From contig OX365947.1 of NCBI GenBank assembly GCA_947247005.1, positions 7,359,030 through 7,423,029 on the forward strand: a stretch of DNA of 64,000 nt, written 5' to 3'. The position numbers were made by a program, and so were the translations under genes. Positions within the stretch are counted from its first letter, which is position 1; every line of letters starts with the position of its first letter. The DNA is from Spisula solida (lineage: Eukaryota > Mollusca > Bivalvia > Venerida > Mactridae). A model generated the notes under the pieces. The model saw only the letters and a list, made by a program, of their open reading frames with translations, did no database searches and had not been told where the DNA came from. Positions 1 through 11,204 of the stretch are shown in pieces.

Positions 1-451
1 ACGTTGTAACTCATACGCCAGATCATTGTCATAAAACGTGAAAGAATTCATGGATGACTTCACTACTGAAACAAAAGAAATCCATATATTGTTTGAAGTT
101 TCACTGGTCAACAGTATTTCAGTCTTGTAAGTTAAAACAACAAGTGATGTTCAGGAGTTTCACTAGCTTCTAATCTGAAGGGTCGTTTTGATATATTTGA
201 CTAAATTTTACTATTTCAAAGGCAAAATACCCATGATTATAAGAGAAAATGACCCTTCAAATCAAAATCTGGAAAGTCAAAAAGTTGCCTTTTTTAAATT
301 TCAAGGGTCGAAACCCCTACTTCTGAGTCAAATGGAACCCCTCTTGTTATCCTGACATCAGGTGAACAAGTAGTTGCCTGGAACTAACTAAGCAGAGCAT
401 CAAGCATGCAAGAGAGACATTCTTGTATCATTTTTAAAAACCTTTGCGTCT
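1..451. other. No gene recognised
   Basis: AT-rich sequence that may be intron of the minus-strand gene. Nothing with coding or RNA-gene character seen. Confidence 0.5.
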
Positions 452-520
452 ATTGCGACCTGGATCAAACCAGTGGACTTTCGCACTAGACGCGGACACT
501 CTACCACTAATTTATTGAGG
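452..520 (-). repeat. tRNA-derived SINE head
   Basis: On the minus strand, AGTGGTAGAGTGT resembles Pol III box A and GGTTTGATCC resembles box B, about 40 nt apart. Related to the segment at 30384-30450. No tail resolved. Confidence 0.5.
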
Positions 521-562
521 CAGAAGTAATTTTTAAATGGAATCATCATACGTGCATATGGT

Positions 563-782
563 ACCTTTATTCTCATTGAAAGTAGAGAGTTCAGCTAGTG
601 AGTCACTGCCTTGACTTGTATCCAGATCTTTATCTTACCTTTATTCTCATTGAATGTAGAGAGTTCAGCTAGTGAGTCACTGCCTTGACTTGTATCTAGA
701 TCTTTATCTTACCTTTATTCTCATTGAATGTAGAGAGTTCAGCTAGTGAGTCACCGCTTTGACCTGTATCTAGATCTTTATC
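563..782. repeat. Three further copies of the 74-bp minisatellite
   Basis: Same unit as 1294-3142, separated from it by a 510-bp insertion, so 28 copies in all. Phase resumes at the same point of the unit on the other side of the insertion. Confidence 0.95.
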
Positions 783-1293
783 CAGTCAATTCCGGCAAAA
801 TCTGCCAGTTAACGGGGTACCGATTAAACTTAGCTATAATCGGTCACCTGGTCATGTGACTAGTGATAATCCGTCACCTTACCAAGTGATCTGACGGACT
901 TCTTATTTGAGAGTCACCGGTTGCAATTCCGTGCCCGAGGGTGCGGTTTTTCTATCCTAAATGAGCTGGTGGTTGATCGGTTGATTTCTTCGACTTACCT
1001 GCGTCTACACGACGTCTATCAAGATGTCCGACGTTGTTGTTTATCGTGACGTCATGGAACGAACGTAACGTTGCGCGCTAGTTAATGCAAGAGTAACAAT
1101 ATAGTCGTGAGTTTGATCCCCTTACTGAGCAGATTAAGCGACTGGATAAATAGAATAATAGGTTAGTGCCGTGAATGAAGTAAAAGTTTATCCGGCTCGG
1201 CTGCGGAAATTATCAGATTCGCCTACGGCTCACCCGATAAATTCCTCCGCCTTGCCAGATAAACTTTTTCATCAACTATTCTCTATTTATCAT
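783..1293. mobile_element. Insertion with a foldback end, interrupting the 74-bp array
   Basis: Unrelated, less AT-rich sequence between two blocks of the same array. Its right part folds back: GATAAATAGA at 1145-1154 matches inverted TCTATTTATC at 1282-1291, and further inside AAAGTTTATC and GGAAATTATC pair with GATAAACTTT and GATAAATTCC. TTTATC stands at both junctions and may be a target duplication. No ORF of note; class unknown. Confidence 0.55.
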
Positions 1294-3142
1294 ACCTTTA
1301 TTCTCATTGAAAGTAGAGAGTTCAGCTAGTGAGTCACTGCCTTGACTTGTATCTAGATCTTTATCTTACCTTTATTCTCATTGAAAGTAGAGAGTTCAGC
1401 TAGTGAGCCACTGCCTTGACTTGTATTCAGATCTTTATCTTACCTTTATTCTCATTGAAAGTAGAGAGTTCAGCTAGTGAGTCACTGCCTTTACCTGTAT
1501 CTAGATCTTTATCTTACCTTTATTCTCATTGAAAGTAGAGAGTTCAGCTAGTGAGTCACTGCCTTGACTTGTATCTAGATCTTTATCTTACCTTTATTCT
1601 CATTGAAAGTAGAGAGTTCAGCTAGTGAGTCACTGCCTTGACTTGTATCTAGATCTTTATCTTACCTTTATTCTCATTGAAAGTAGAGAGTTCAGCTAGT
1701 GAGCCACTGCCTTGACTTTTATTCAGATCTTTACCTTACCTTTATTCTCATTGAAAGTAGAGAGTTCAGCTAGTTAGTCACTGCCTTGACTTGTATCTAG
1801 ATCTTTATCTTACCTTTATTCTCATTGAAAGTAGAGAGTTCAGCTAGTGAGTCACTGCCTTGACTTGTATCTAGATCTTTATCTTACCTTTATTCTCATT
1901 GAAAGTAGAGAGTTCAGCTAGTGAGTCACTGCCTTGACTTGTATTCAGATCTTTATCTTACCTTTATTCTCATTGAAAGTAGAGAGTTCAGCTAGTGAGT
2001 CACTGCCTTGACTTGTATCTAGATCTTTATCTTACCTTTATTCTCATTGAAAGTAGAGGGTTCAGCTAGTGAGTCACTGCCTTGACCTGTATCTAGATCT
2101 TTATCTTACCTTTATTCTCATTGAAAGTAGAGAGTTCAGCTAGTGAGCCACTGCCTTGACTTGTATTCAGATCTTTATCTTACCTTTATTCTCATTGAAA
2201 GTAGAGAGTTCAGCTAGTGAGTCACTGCCTTTACCTGTATCTAGATCTTTATCTTACCTTTATTCTCATTGAAAGTAGAGAGTTCGGCTAGTGAGCCACT
2301 GCCTTGACTTGTATCTAGATCTTTATCTTACCTTTATTCTCATTGAAAGTAGAGAGTTCAGCTAGTGAGTCACTGCCTTGACTTGTATCTAGATCTTTAT
2401 CTTACCTTTATTCTCATTGAAAGTAGAGAGTTCAGCTAGTGAGCCACTGCCTTGACTTGTATTCAGATCTTTATCTTACCTTTATTCTCATTGAAAGTAG
2501 AGAGTTCAGCTAGTGAGTCACTGCCTTGACTTGTATCTAGATCTTTATCTTACCTTTATTCTCATTGAAAGTAGAGAGTTCAGCTAGTGAGTCACTGCCT
2601 TGACTTGTATCTAGATCTTTATCTTACCTTTATTCTCATTGAAAGTAGAGAGTTCAGCTAGTGAGCCACTGCCTTGACTTGTATTCAGATCTTTATCTTA
2701 CCTTTATTCTCATTGAAAGTAGAGAGTTCAGCTAGTGAGTCACTGCCTTGACTTGTATCTAGATCTTTATCTCACCTTTATTCTCATTGAAAGTAGAGAG
2801 TTCAGCTAGTGAGTCACTGCCTTGTACTGTATCTAGATCTTTATCTTACCTTTATTCTCATTGAAATAGAGTGTTCAGCTAGTGAGTCACTGCCTTGACT
2901 TGTATCTAGATCTTTATCTTACCTTTATTCTCATTGAAAGTAGAGAGTTCAGCTAGTGAGTCACTGCCTTGACTTGTATCCAGATCTTTATCTTACCTTT
3001 ATTCTCATTGAAAGTAGAGAGTTCAGCTAGTGAGTCACTGCCTTGACCTGTATCTAGATCTTTATCTTACCTTTATTCTCATTGAAAGTAGAGAGTTCAG
3101 CTAGTGAGTCACTGCCTTGACTTGTATCTAGATCTTTATCTT
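1294..3142. repeat. 74-bp minisatellite, 25 copies, derived from exon 3' end plus splice donor
   Basis: Near-identical 74-bp units, beginning ACCTTTATTCTCATTG on the + strand. The copy nearest 3142 is the real exon end of the minus-strand gene; the other copies extend into its intron. Each unit carries on the minus strand AATAAAG|GTAAGA, a consensus 5' splice site. Variants include GAGTCAC/GAGCCAC and TATCTAG/TATTCAG. One copy lacks a base near 2866. Confidence 0.97.
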
Positions 3143-3200
3143 CCTCTAGAGATTTCAGATGTTGATGGAACATAACTGGCTCCTCACTGTCAGAATCAAC
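3071..3200 (-). CDS. Second coding exon of the minus-strand gene, source of the adjacent minisatellite
   Basis: Acceptor ...TTACAG, phase 0, then VDSDSEEPVMFHQHLKSLEE and an acidic, serine-rich remainder with SQGSDSLAELSTFNENK; it ends at AAAG|GTAAGA, phase 1. Joined to 3677-3847 it gives 100 continuous residues, acidic and serine-rich, with possible CK2-type SDSEE sites. The last 72 nt plus donor are the unit of the tandem array that continues to 563. Reading past the donor gives KIKI then a stop, so the donor must be used. Later exons lie beyond the array or outside the window. Confidence 0.68.
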
Positions 3201-3676
3201 CTGTAACATACATGAATTACTTCTTAAAGTCAGTGTAACAGAAACACAGACCTGAAGGTGTTTGAAACAAAAGCCAATTATTTTATACACAGTTACATGT
3301 CTACATGAAGTACCAAATTTGAAATGCAAAACTTTATATGACATGCCTTATAAAAAAGAAAACTCAGTCATGAAAGTGGTATAGGTAATATTATTTTGTT
3401 GGTTTGTTCAGATTTAATACTACTTTTTAAAAAAATATGGTGGCCGATTCACCTAACCAGTTTTCACAGACTCTATTCTTATCAATACTGGCTTACCCTT
3501 ACACCAGGAATCTGCAATCAAAATATTATGTGAGGGTATGGCCTGACACAACGGGGAATCTACATTTAATAAATTGCCAGGTTACAAATCCAGAGAACTA
3601 ACCATATATATCATTCATTGAATAAGTTGTCGCCTAGCAAGATGATGATGACAATGCAGTTTGATAAAACACTTAC

Positions 3677-3855
3677 ATCAGATAAATCGAAATCTATGTC
3701 CGGTAACTTCTTCTCAACTTCGGAGAAGATGAGATCTAGTTTAGGTTTGAGTCTAGATGGTAACATGTCTGATCCAGGAGGAGTTAAACTATTTGTAGGG
3801 TCTCCCATATCAGGCAAGGAACTGTTGTTGTTGTTGCTGGAGGCCATTCTCTTTG
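3677..3855 (-). CDS. First recognisable coding exon of an unrecognised minus-strand gene
   Basis: On the minus strand a clean acceptor (TTTATATTTCAG) precedes CAAAGAGAATGG; the ATG is at 3847-3845 and 57 codons run to a consensus donor GAT|GTAAGTG. The peptide starts MASSNNNNSSLPD, has a Ser/Pro-rich stretch with TPPGSDMLP, then a likely amphipathic segment with FSEVEKKLPDIDFDLSD. The short 5' UTR part within the exon implies an upstream non-coding exon. No domain recognised. The composition suggests an acidic, disordered N-terminal region. The exon ends in phase 0 and joins 3071-3200 in frame. Confidence 0.72.
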
Positions 3856-5277
3856 CTGAAATATAAACATTACACAATAATGCATGTTTAATTAATTGTT
3901 ACTCATAATACTGGTTTTTATGAATTCACCATTATCATCCAATCCTTATTCCGAAAAATTTTATTTTTAATTTAGGTATTTGCAATCTAGAACAAATAGT
4001 AGATCATTATATTACATTTGCAATATTTAAGTGTTGAGTGCAAGTATCGGTTGTAATTCTAGACCCAGAAATAACTTGTCCAATTCAGTACTAACTTGTC
4101 AGGGGACAGCTGCTGCTGGACTAGTGCTAATTTCGCAGACTGCTGAATATCTTATTCTAGACAGAAACATTATTCCAAAATGAAAATCATTTGGTCAAGA
4201 TTATAACCGAACAACATGCAATTCATGATATCAATTTTTGATATATATTAAATGTACATGTACACATCTGTTTATAATAGTTTTATTGGATTTGATTTGA
4301 ACAGGTTACAAAACAGGACATATATGTATATTAACTAGGACATACAAGATTATGATATACACTGGAATTATGCCAACTGTATTTTACAACACATCAGCAC
4401 CGCTGTAATCTATATCATTTAGGTCAAGCTTACATAATTAACACTTCAATGGTACACAATTAACTGGAGTTCAATTTTATATAAATTTCACGTTATTTCT
4501 GTTGCCCTAATCCTTGTTCGAATATGAACATCTGGGACATTAACTGTATCAATCTTCCAAGTCCATGCATTCATCAGTTTTACAATATTAAGCTTGACAC
4601 CATTAAAGCAATATGAAAATGGGCTCAGCAAGTATTTTTATGCGCATTTCTTAATTTTGCAATGTGTACTTAATAAATGCATTCATGAGTTTAATCTTTC
4701 TATCTGCCAATTATGTCAAACCCCTTGCGTGGATTGACGTATACGGTAATTAAACTAGGTTATTCAGATAGCTAGGATTTGGGCTTTCCATGTTTTAACA
4801 GCTGAAACTTGGGCTTTAACACACTCAGGAACAAACACAGGCCTAGACACTAACTATTTGGGCCACTGGTCCGACAGGGCAAAAGCGCCAAATTTGTAAA
4901 TAGGACAGTTACAGGTCCTCAGGAGTTTTCACTGGTCTCGGACCAGCAGACCAGTGTGAGTGTCGAGCCTTGAAACAGTCCCTTAAAGGGAATTTACAAA
5001 CTAAACTAGCTGCAATTTTTGAATGTCTGTCTATAATACACCACTTATTATACGAAGAAATAAAAATCAAGTTGAAATCAGATTTAAACTAACATCAATA
5101 CTTTGTACTCAAGAAGGAACGTTTTACAATCCGTATAAACAGGCTGATATTATTTGTTGTGACGCCATGTTTGTTTTCCACCTCAATGAATTATTTCACA
5201 TAAGCGTTGATTAGTTGAATTTAAATTATCATCACAGGCCAATGAAAACCCTCTTCACTTACTAAAAGTGTGAAGTA
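3856..5277. other. Presumed intron or 5' region of the minus-strand gene
   Basis: AT-rich, no recognised feature. It lies upstream, on the minus strand, of an exon that begins with an acceptor site, so at least part should be intronic. Confidence 0.4.
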
Positions 5278-6074
5278 AGGGTGTAACGATAAACCGTTGG
5301 ACGGTATACCGAATTTGTTTGGTCTCGGTACGGTTCACCGTATGACGATGGTCCGGAACGGTACGGCTACGATACGGCCTCTACCCATTCTCTAGTCAAA
5401 ATGAGGTACTATTAAGTATCATTTGCTTGACATTATTTATATATCGAACGTGGGGACGTCGCTCATTGTTATTGATAAACTCCGACTGCGACATCACTGA
5501 ATCAATAATGCATTTGTTACCGTCGAGTGTGAAACTCGCAGCGACATAGGGGCAGACATTTTTTTAATGCGGAATGACTAAAGTCCGTTCGGGATCGTAC
5601 GTATCCGGACTGAAAATACGAAATACGACGGACAAAAAACGTTGACTCCTTGATAGCTCATACAACGAATACTTTATTTTTGTTTTAAAAATAATTTTAA
5701 AGGAAGCATAATAATGACTAAGTGAAACTAAAGGTGAAAGGTGATGGCTAAAATGGGGCTATTGTTGGCATTCATGAGAAGTCTTTTTACCTTCATTTTC
5801 ATTTAAGACCTTAATTAGGAAAAAGAACTGACTGATACATGTAATATGGGGAACTGATTTTGTTTAGGAAAAACACATTTTCCTTGGAGAAAAGGTCTAA
5901 TAAAGCCTCTGCTAGAGTATAAGGGGAAAATCCTGTGATGTTATAAAGTTTAAACAGAAAAGATGCTCATTATCCTGTCTTCATGTTAAACAATTTGTAT
6001 CGCGATACGTATTGTATCGTATACTCCTTACCGTGATACGTATCGTATCGTAAGGTGAGCGTATCGTTACACCT
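5278..6074. mobile_element. hAT-like non-autonomous TIR element
   Basis: Ends are inverted: AGGGTGTAACGATA at 5278-5291 and TATCGTTACACCT at 6062-6074. Subterminal ends are rich in repeated GTATCG/CGATAC motifs. About 797 bp with no transposase ORF. GGGTGTAACGATA-type termini are typical of hAT-related elements in invertebrates (family knowledge). A clear 8-bp target duplication is not seen. Confidence 0.6.
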
Positions 6075-6483
6075 AAATGTTATGCTGGAGATGAGTGTCA
6101 GACAGTCGGACTGAATTTTCAACAGAAGTCTGATTAAATGTTGATAAATCAAACATATGACAAACAATGAACAAATATATCCCATATCTATTATGGAAAT
6201 TGGCATTTTTCTTTCAATCATAAAGTTTTGTTGAATTACTTCTGTCAAACAATACTGACAAATCGTGATTATTCACGTAAAACCTTGTCCAAACCAGACG
6301 CTGTCAGTGTCACAAAAGTCTTTTCATTCGTCATTTAAATAACGACTTCTGTCATTCATAAAATTGCTTTTCATACTAAACGGACAACATTCATGCACGC
6401 AAATAAACTAAAAGTTACACGGTAATAACATAAAAATCGCGAATAAATGGAAATACGAAATTCCATAGCGATTATGTACACAA

Positions 6484-6710
6484 CTTTCCACTTCCGGTGG
6501 CTGTTGGAACATGTCGAACGCTAGCGCTAACAAATGCAGCACACATATTCATATCTACTTGATAAGCTACCCACAAACCTTTAGTTTTTGTCATTTTCTT
6601 CACACAAGCAGTTTGAGAAATGACATCCTGCAAATGAATGATTAAATAATAATTCTGTCGGTGAGAGGTCGGCTTCGGTATTTATTCTATACCGGATGTG
6701 ACGTCATTCA
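6484..6710. promoter_or_regulatory. Candidate promoter: ETS sites and perfect CRE
   Basis: CACTTCCGGTGG near 6488 is an ETS-type site, and ACCGGATGTGACGTCA at 6691-6706 puts an ETS-like core directly beside a palindromic CRE (TGACGTCA, 6699-6706). Such composites mark housekeeping promoters. It lies 5' of the minus-strand gene's first seen exon and could be its start region. Inference only. Confidence 0.3.
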
Positions 6711-6939
6711 GTATGGATAAAGTCCGCGCAACAAATACCCGGACCCCCGGTGCTTCGATTATAGAAGGTCGTCCGGAATTTGTCATAATATGTTGATCCG
6801 ACCGAATGTCTTGCAGACGACATTGAATCAAGACATAATTATAGTCATAAATTGATGTCAAAGGCGGCAAAAACAATATATACCTATCATATTTATTTAT
6901 TATATGGGGGAAACACCCACTACAAAGATCTAACATATT

Positions 6940-7247
6940 ATGCACCTATCAATGCTTTCCCCCAGGGGGGGGGGGGGCGGCGGCGGGCTGACCCAGGGGA
7001 ATTAGACATTTTTACTTTTTCAAAGTCTAAATTCCCATCCTAGAGCAAGGGCAATTTGTCAAAATCCCCTCACTGGGAGATACTTTACATACCCCCGGGA
7101 TCAAAATTTCGGCCAAAGTCAAAATTTCCCGGGACTCGGCACCATTCTGTCTGTCAAATTCCCACCTATCGGGAACATCCTTCTGTCAAAAGTCCCGTAT
7201 ATGCCCGCCCCCCCCCCCTCTGGGGGAAAACATTCATAGGTGCATTA
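6940..7247. mobile_element. MITE-like element with G/C-tract ends
   Basis: Left end ATGCACCTATCAATGC followed by TTTCCCCCAGGGGG; right end is the near-exact inverse (CCCCTCTGGGGGAAAA then CATTCATAGGTGCAT). TATT flanks both sides, a possible 4-bp target duplication. The interior has short open frames but nothing gene-like. A run of about 13 G follows the left TIR. Confidence 0.6.
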
Positions 7248-7451
7248 TTTTAGTTATCTGTGGTATTACTGGTATGGATCATGGAACAGTTCATCGCATT
7301 TAAACGGATCAGTAAAACATTCCTTAGTTCTGTGTACGAGGGTCTCTATCACACAGACAAGATAGTTGTAGTATCCTGGTATCCTTGTAGACCTATCATA
7401 CCACAAGAAGGGCAACGGATTGCTAAACAGTATAATCACTACGGATCACCG

Positions 7452-7651
7452 CATGGCCGTAGCTAGGAATTTTCAAGAGGGGTGCGAAATCGGGTCATGA
7501 AGAGGTGACGGGGGATGCTTGGATAAGGATGGGATGTAGCTGCCCATCTTGCTGACGGATGCTGTGGCTCAGTGCACAGTACATTTATTGTGCAAGCGAG
7601 ATGCCCATTATACCAAACAAACGCCCCCCCCCCCCCATAGTTACGGCCATG
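7452..7651. mobile_element. 200-bp TIR element, CATGGCCGTARCTAGG family
   Basis: Begins CATGGCCGTAGCTAGG and ends with inverted CTATGGTTACGG-type terminus (ATAGTTACGGCCATG). Same termini and the same subterminal GGGGTGCGAAATCGGG as the 944-bp element at 12474. No coding capacity. Confidence 0.65.
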
Positions 7652-8214
7652 TTCAGCCTCGCTCTGCAGAATTATACAGCCTAGACAGTGCCCTGGGATT
7701 GTATGCACTTAAAGTGTGCATATGCGCACATTAGAACTTTTAACCGTTGTGATATCGCCCACTGCCAGGGATGTATTTCACGCCCTAGGCAGTAAATACA
7801 TAGTAGCAGGCCTAAGTACAACAATTGCAGTTCCGGAACAACACTAAAGGATTTTACTGAAAAGTTTGGTACGGCAAACAATTGGGCTAATCAACTATCG
7901 GTAATTCCTGGATGAAGGTCTCCCCTTATTCATGGAATTTTATCTCACATAAATTAGTGATTTACTTCCGTGCCTTATTGAAAGCAAATGACAACTTGCA
8001 AATCTGACACAGGTTAGGAGGACCGATTTATATCTTGATGATTCAGGCCTCCAGTTTGGAAGTCTAGCGATTCACCATACTGACAAAGTGTGCGTGTCTT
8101 AGTATTGTGAAACATACCTAGGGTCTGAGGCATCCCCACGCAAAGTCATAACATTTGTGATAATTTGGGGCTTCTTGTGATGCAGACCTACAAAATGAAC
8201 AACGTTATTAATGT

Positions 8215-8495
8215 CGTGAACGGTTCCATAAGCGACTGACTGAGACAATTCCTTACCAGTGGCCACATGTTACTCTGATCCTGTCATAGTTGATTCCGGT
8301 GTGCCACAAGGAAAAATGTTGGACCCACTTCTATTTCTGTGTTATATCAACGACCGACCGAAATCAATAAAGTCCCAGGTCAGATGGTTTACAAATGATT
8401 GCCACCTGTAGGCTACTGCTCCATTTCATCTAACAGAGACCACATATTTCTTCAAGCAGACCTCTCCTCAGAGAAGTGACATAAAGAAGGGTAAG
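8215..8495 (+). pseudogene. Non-LTR retrotransposon reverse transcriptase relic
   Basis: From 8289 one frame reads [20 protein letters not shown] and continues [20 protein letters not shown] before a stop. This is the RT core: SGVPQG, PLLFL-YIND, and the FADD catalytic motif decayed to FTND. LQADLS follows after a frame break, as in LINE RT domains. Stops and shifts make it dead. Confidence 0.85.
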
Positions 8496-9195
8496 AGGTT
8501 CAAAGCCGTCTATGAATAGTCTAATTGTAACATCATAAGCGTCATCAGTAAAAGTTAATAAACACATCTCTACTCACTTGTATTGACATCATAATCCTTA
8601 AACAAGTCAGCTAGAACCACAGACAATCAGTAAGTAGTCTTTTTGGCGTACCTAACAACATGTTCATGAGATTTGGTTGGGACGTGTCGAAATGGTGTGA
8701 AAATTGTCGTGCTACTATAAATTTCTTATGTGGCTACGGTTTAGTGTACGTTATTTGCCCCGGGGTATGGAGTGTTACAATGGAAAGATAAAAACATAAT
8801 CAGCTGATAATTTCTTTTTTGTTCTATCTCATTATATGGACAGCCAAGTGCAACGAAACTTTGACAATATAGTATTTAATTCTGACGTTAGCTTTCTTTA
8901 GAAATACATTACATACATTTTTAGATTTGAATTATCTGACATGCACATCTATAAATGCTTTCACAGAATGAAGTCTTCATACAGTCATTTAGCAGTCGTA
9001 TATAAACTGTTTGTTTTGTTCACATTACAAACTTGCCAAGCGATTGGTGTTGTCTGTTTAGCAGGGCTTGCTCTTCGGTTGTTTCCCTACATCCCTTCTT
9101 CCCTCCTAGATAAGAAGGGGTGGCCCTAGAGCTCGTCTTTGTCTAAGCGACTTCGTCATGATGCTTTTATTTCTGTTTATCTCTTATTGGAGACG
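8496..9195. other. No gene recognised
   Basis: AT-rich, with only short open frames such as 8941-9129, which has no recognised domain or splice context. Confidence 0.4.
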
Positions 9196-9199
9196 AACA

Positions 9200-9425
9200 A
9201 ACTGCTTGACGCGTGTATATGGTCGCACGGTCATGATACGCTCTCTGCTCTATTCCCCTAAACATATTATTATTAATATTATTTAATCATTAATTAATGT
9301 GGTCTTTTAGATTTCTTAAATTTACTCAAATATTTAAACAGGTGGGGATTTAACTAAAATTCTAAGTTAATGATTGGTTTCTAAGAGTGGAGAGCGTATC
9401 ATGATTCAGGCGTTCAACAAACAGT
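9200..9425. mobile_element. Small TIR element
   Basis: TCATGATACGCTCTC at 9231-9245 is repeated inverted at 9390-9404 (GAGAGCGTATCATGA), with weaker inverted similarity continuing outward (ACAAACTGCTTGACGCG against CGTTCAACAAACAGT). AT-rich centre, no ORF. Confidence 0.5.
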
Positions 9426-10007
9426 GTCATGTTTTACCATAAATATATACATATAAAGGAGAAGATAACTGAATGATTCATTTTAACGAAAGCATATATG
9501 CCCCGTCTGCACCAGTTTGGTGAATTACCTCCCTTTAATAAAAGTGCAATATGCACATTTTAAACTCTGAACACAGTTATTAAGAAAATCTATATATCAA
9601 ATACAAGCTAGGGCGGGGGTGGGTGAATGTTAGTATACTAACATTTTAAAGGAGATACTTTTCGTTTATTTTCTGCTTTACGTAAAGTACCGGAAACAAA
9701 CGAACACTGCTCGGAATCGACCGAATAACGGAGATCGGTATCTTACGCACTTTTCCGGAATTTGACATTTACTTTGCATTTGAACCATTAGCAAAAGTTC
9801 GATTTATCATTACGCTAACACAATATATTACCGCAACGTAAAATTGCTGCCAAACGCTAGCGTAAGTTGCCGCTTGGAAAACGCTCGTGAAAGTCGATGA
9901 TACAAAACGTTAAATCATTAGAAGGATTTTTACAATATTACATATATCTGAACTACTGTCAAAACAGAATAATTCGCGATGGTTTAATTTACGCTATATT
10001 CGCGAGT
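9426..10007. other. No gene recognised
   Basis: AT-rich, non-coding in appearance. Confidence 0.4.
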
Positions 10008-10348
10008 TATTTTTTTTTTATTTTGCTTTTATTTATCCTCGCCACCGGATAATCCATATGGGCGAGGCCCCCAGAAGAGGCTAGTCACTTTAGTGTTTGG
10101 GGGATAGTGCATGATACAGAAGATGCTCCAGTTCCAGAAGCATCCCCGGTTCTTTTACGTGCCGATGTAAAGCATCATACACGGGACCTCGCTTAACGGC
10201 TTGTCCGAAAGACTGTTAGTAAGTTTAGTTATTTTAGGTGGGAAACACTGAAAAGCATTTCACTTTTTGACCGTCTGGAGTAGGGATCGAATCCACAACT
10301 TTCAGATCAGCAATCAGTAGCCCTTACCACTAGACCACTAATATATAA
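10008..10348 (-). mobile_element. SINE with tRNA-derived head and A-rich tail
   Basis: Read on the minus strand: box A-like TAGTGGTCTAGTGGTAAGGG, box B-like GGATTCGATCC, a body of about 250 bp containing CCGTGTATGATGCTTTACATC, then an A-rich tail (10008-10035). Head, body and tail in order support a near-complete SINE. The body may be one of the conserved SINE central domains found in molluscs, but I cannot confirm which. Confidence 0.65.
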
Positions 10349-11200
10349 CAGTAACGCTCAAATTTAAATTCTTTATACATGTAATTCTTTTACAGTTACA
10401 ATGTGGGAAACATAGAGTTGCGATACTAATAATGATTCAGTTAATCAACTCCTACAAACCGTATCTGTCCTGAATTTACAGTCGTTAAAGAATTATCAAA
10501 GCAAATACGGAAATCGTAAACTTACGTTCAAATTTAAATTCATTAATGAAGTTATACATGATGATCATATGCCTACCTGCACATCTGCTGTTGGGAATAT
10601 GTCAGCGCTCTCTAGGAGATCTGTTAAGAAGGCTAGACACAGCTAATAGTTTCGATATAAGTAGACGTTAATAGAGACATTATTGGTATTTATTCTGCCA
10701 CTTTAAACATACTACGTTCGGTGTGGGAGTCATATCAAGAATGCTACGATTTTAGTATTTTATAATGTGTGGAAAGTGGAGGTCGTGGTCACTCGGGTTG
10801 TCTCGGTCACAGTGGTTGATGTTAAGTAAAATCATTGGCCTTTAATGTTATACATGTACTATATATTTTTGTAATTACAGAATATTATTCATGACAACAG
10901 AATCGAATTGTCCATATTTGTGGGTAGATCATATTTTCCATGTTGAATTATTTAAGTTTCATGCCTGCTAAGCTGCCAACCAATATACCACACTTTGTAT
11001 CTATGTATGTAACAATGGTAAGGACATCAATCGTAAACAAATGGATTGGAATCTCAAAGCATTCCATCAGCAGGCTGTTGAGAATGCGCAATATCGAATT
11101 TGAGTAACGACATCGAACTGGGTCACATGTGTTCTGCTCCTAGCTCAAACGAAGTCCATAATTTTGGCCTATTAGTAATACATATACCCACTACTTCGCT
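10349..11200. other. No gene recognised
   Basis: AT-rich sequence, no supported feature. Confidence 0.4.
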
Positions 11201-11204
11201 GTTG

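Noticed and set aside
563..3142. CRISPR-like array
   Set aside because: Head-to-tail 74-bp repeats with no unique spacers, in a eukaryotic gene.
3618..3866. Plus-strand frame opposite the minus-strand exon
   Set aside because: Antisense shadow; the minus strand has matched acceptor, donor and phase.
5278..6074. Firm 8-bp target duplication for the hAT-like element
   Set aside because: Flanks GTGAAGTA and AAATGTTA match at only about half the positions.
7056..7466. Short + frames in and after the G/C-tract MITE
   Set aside because: The first lies within the transposon; the second (7260-7466) has no domain and no splice support.
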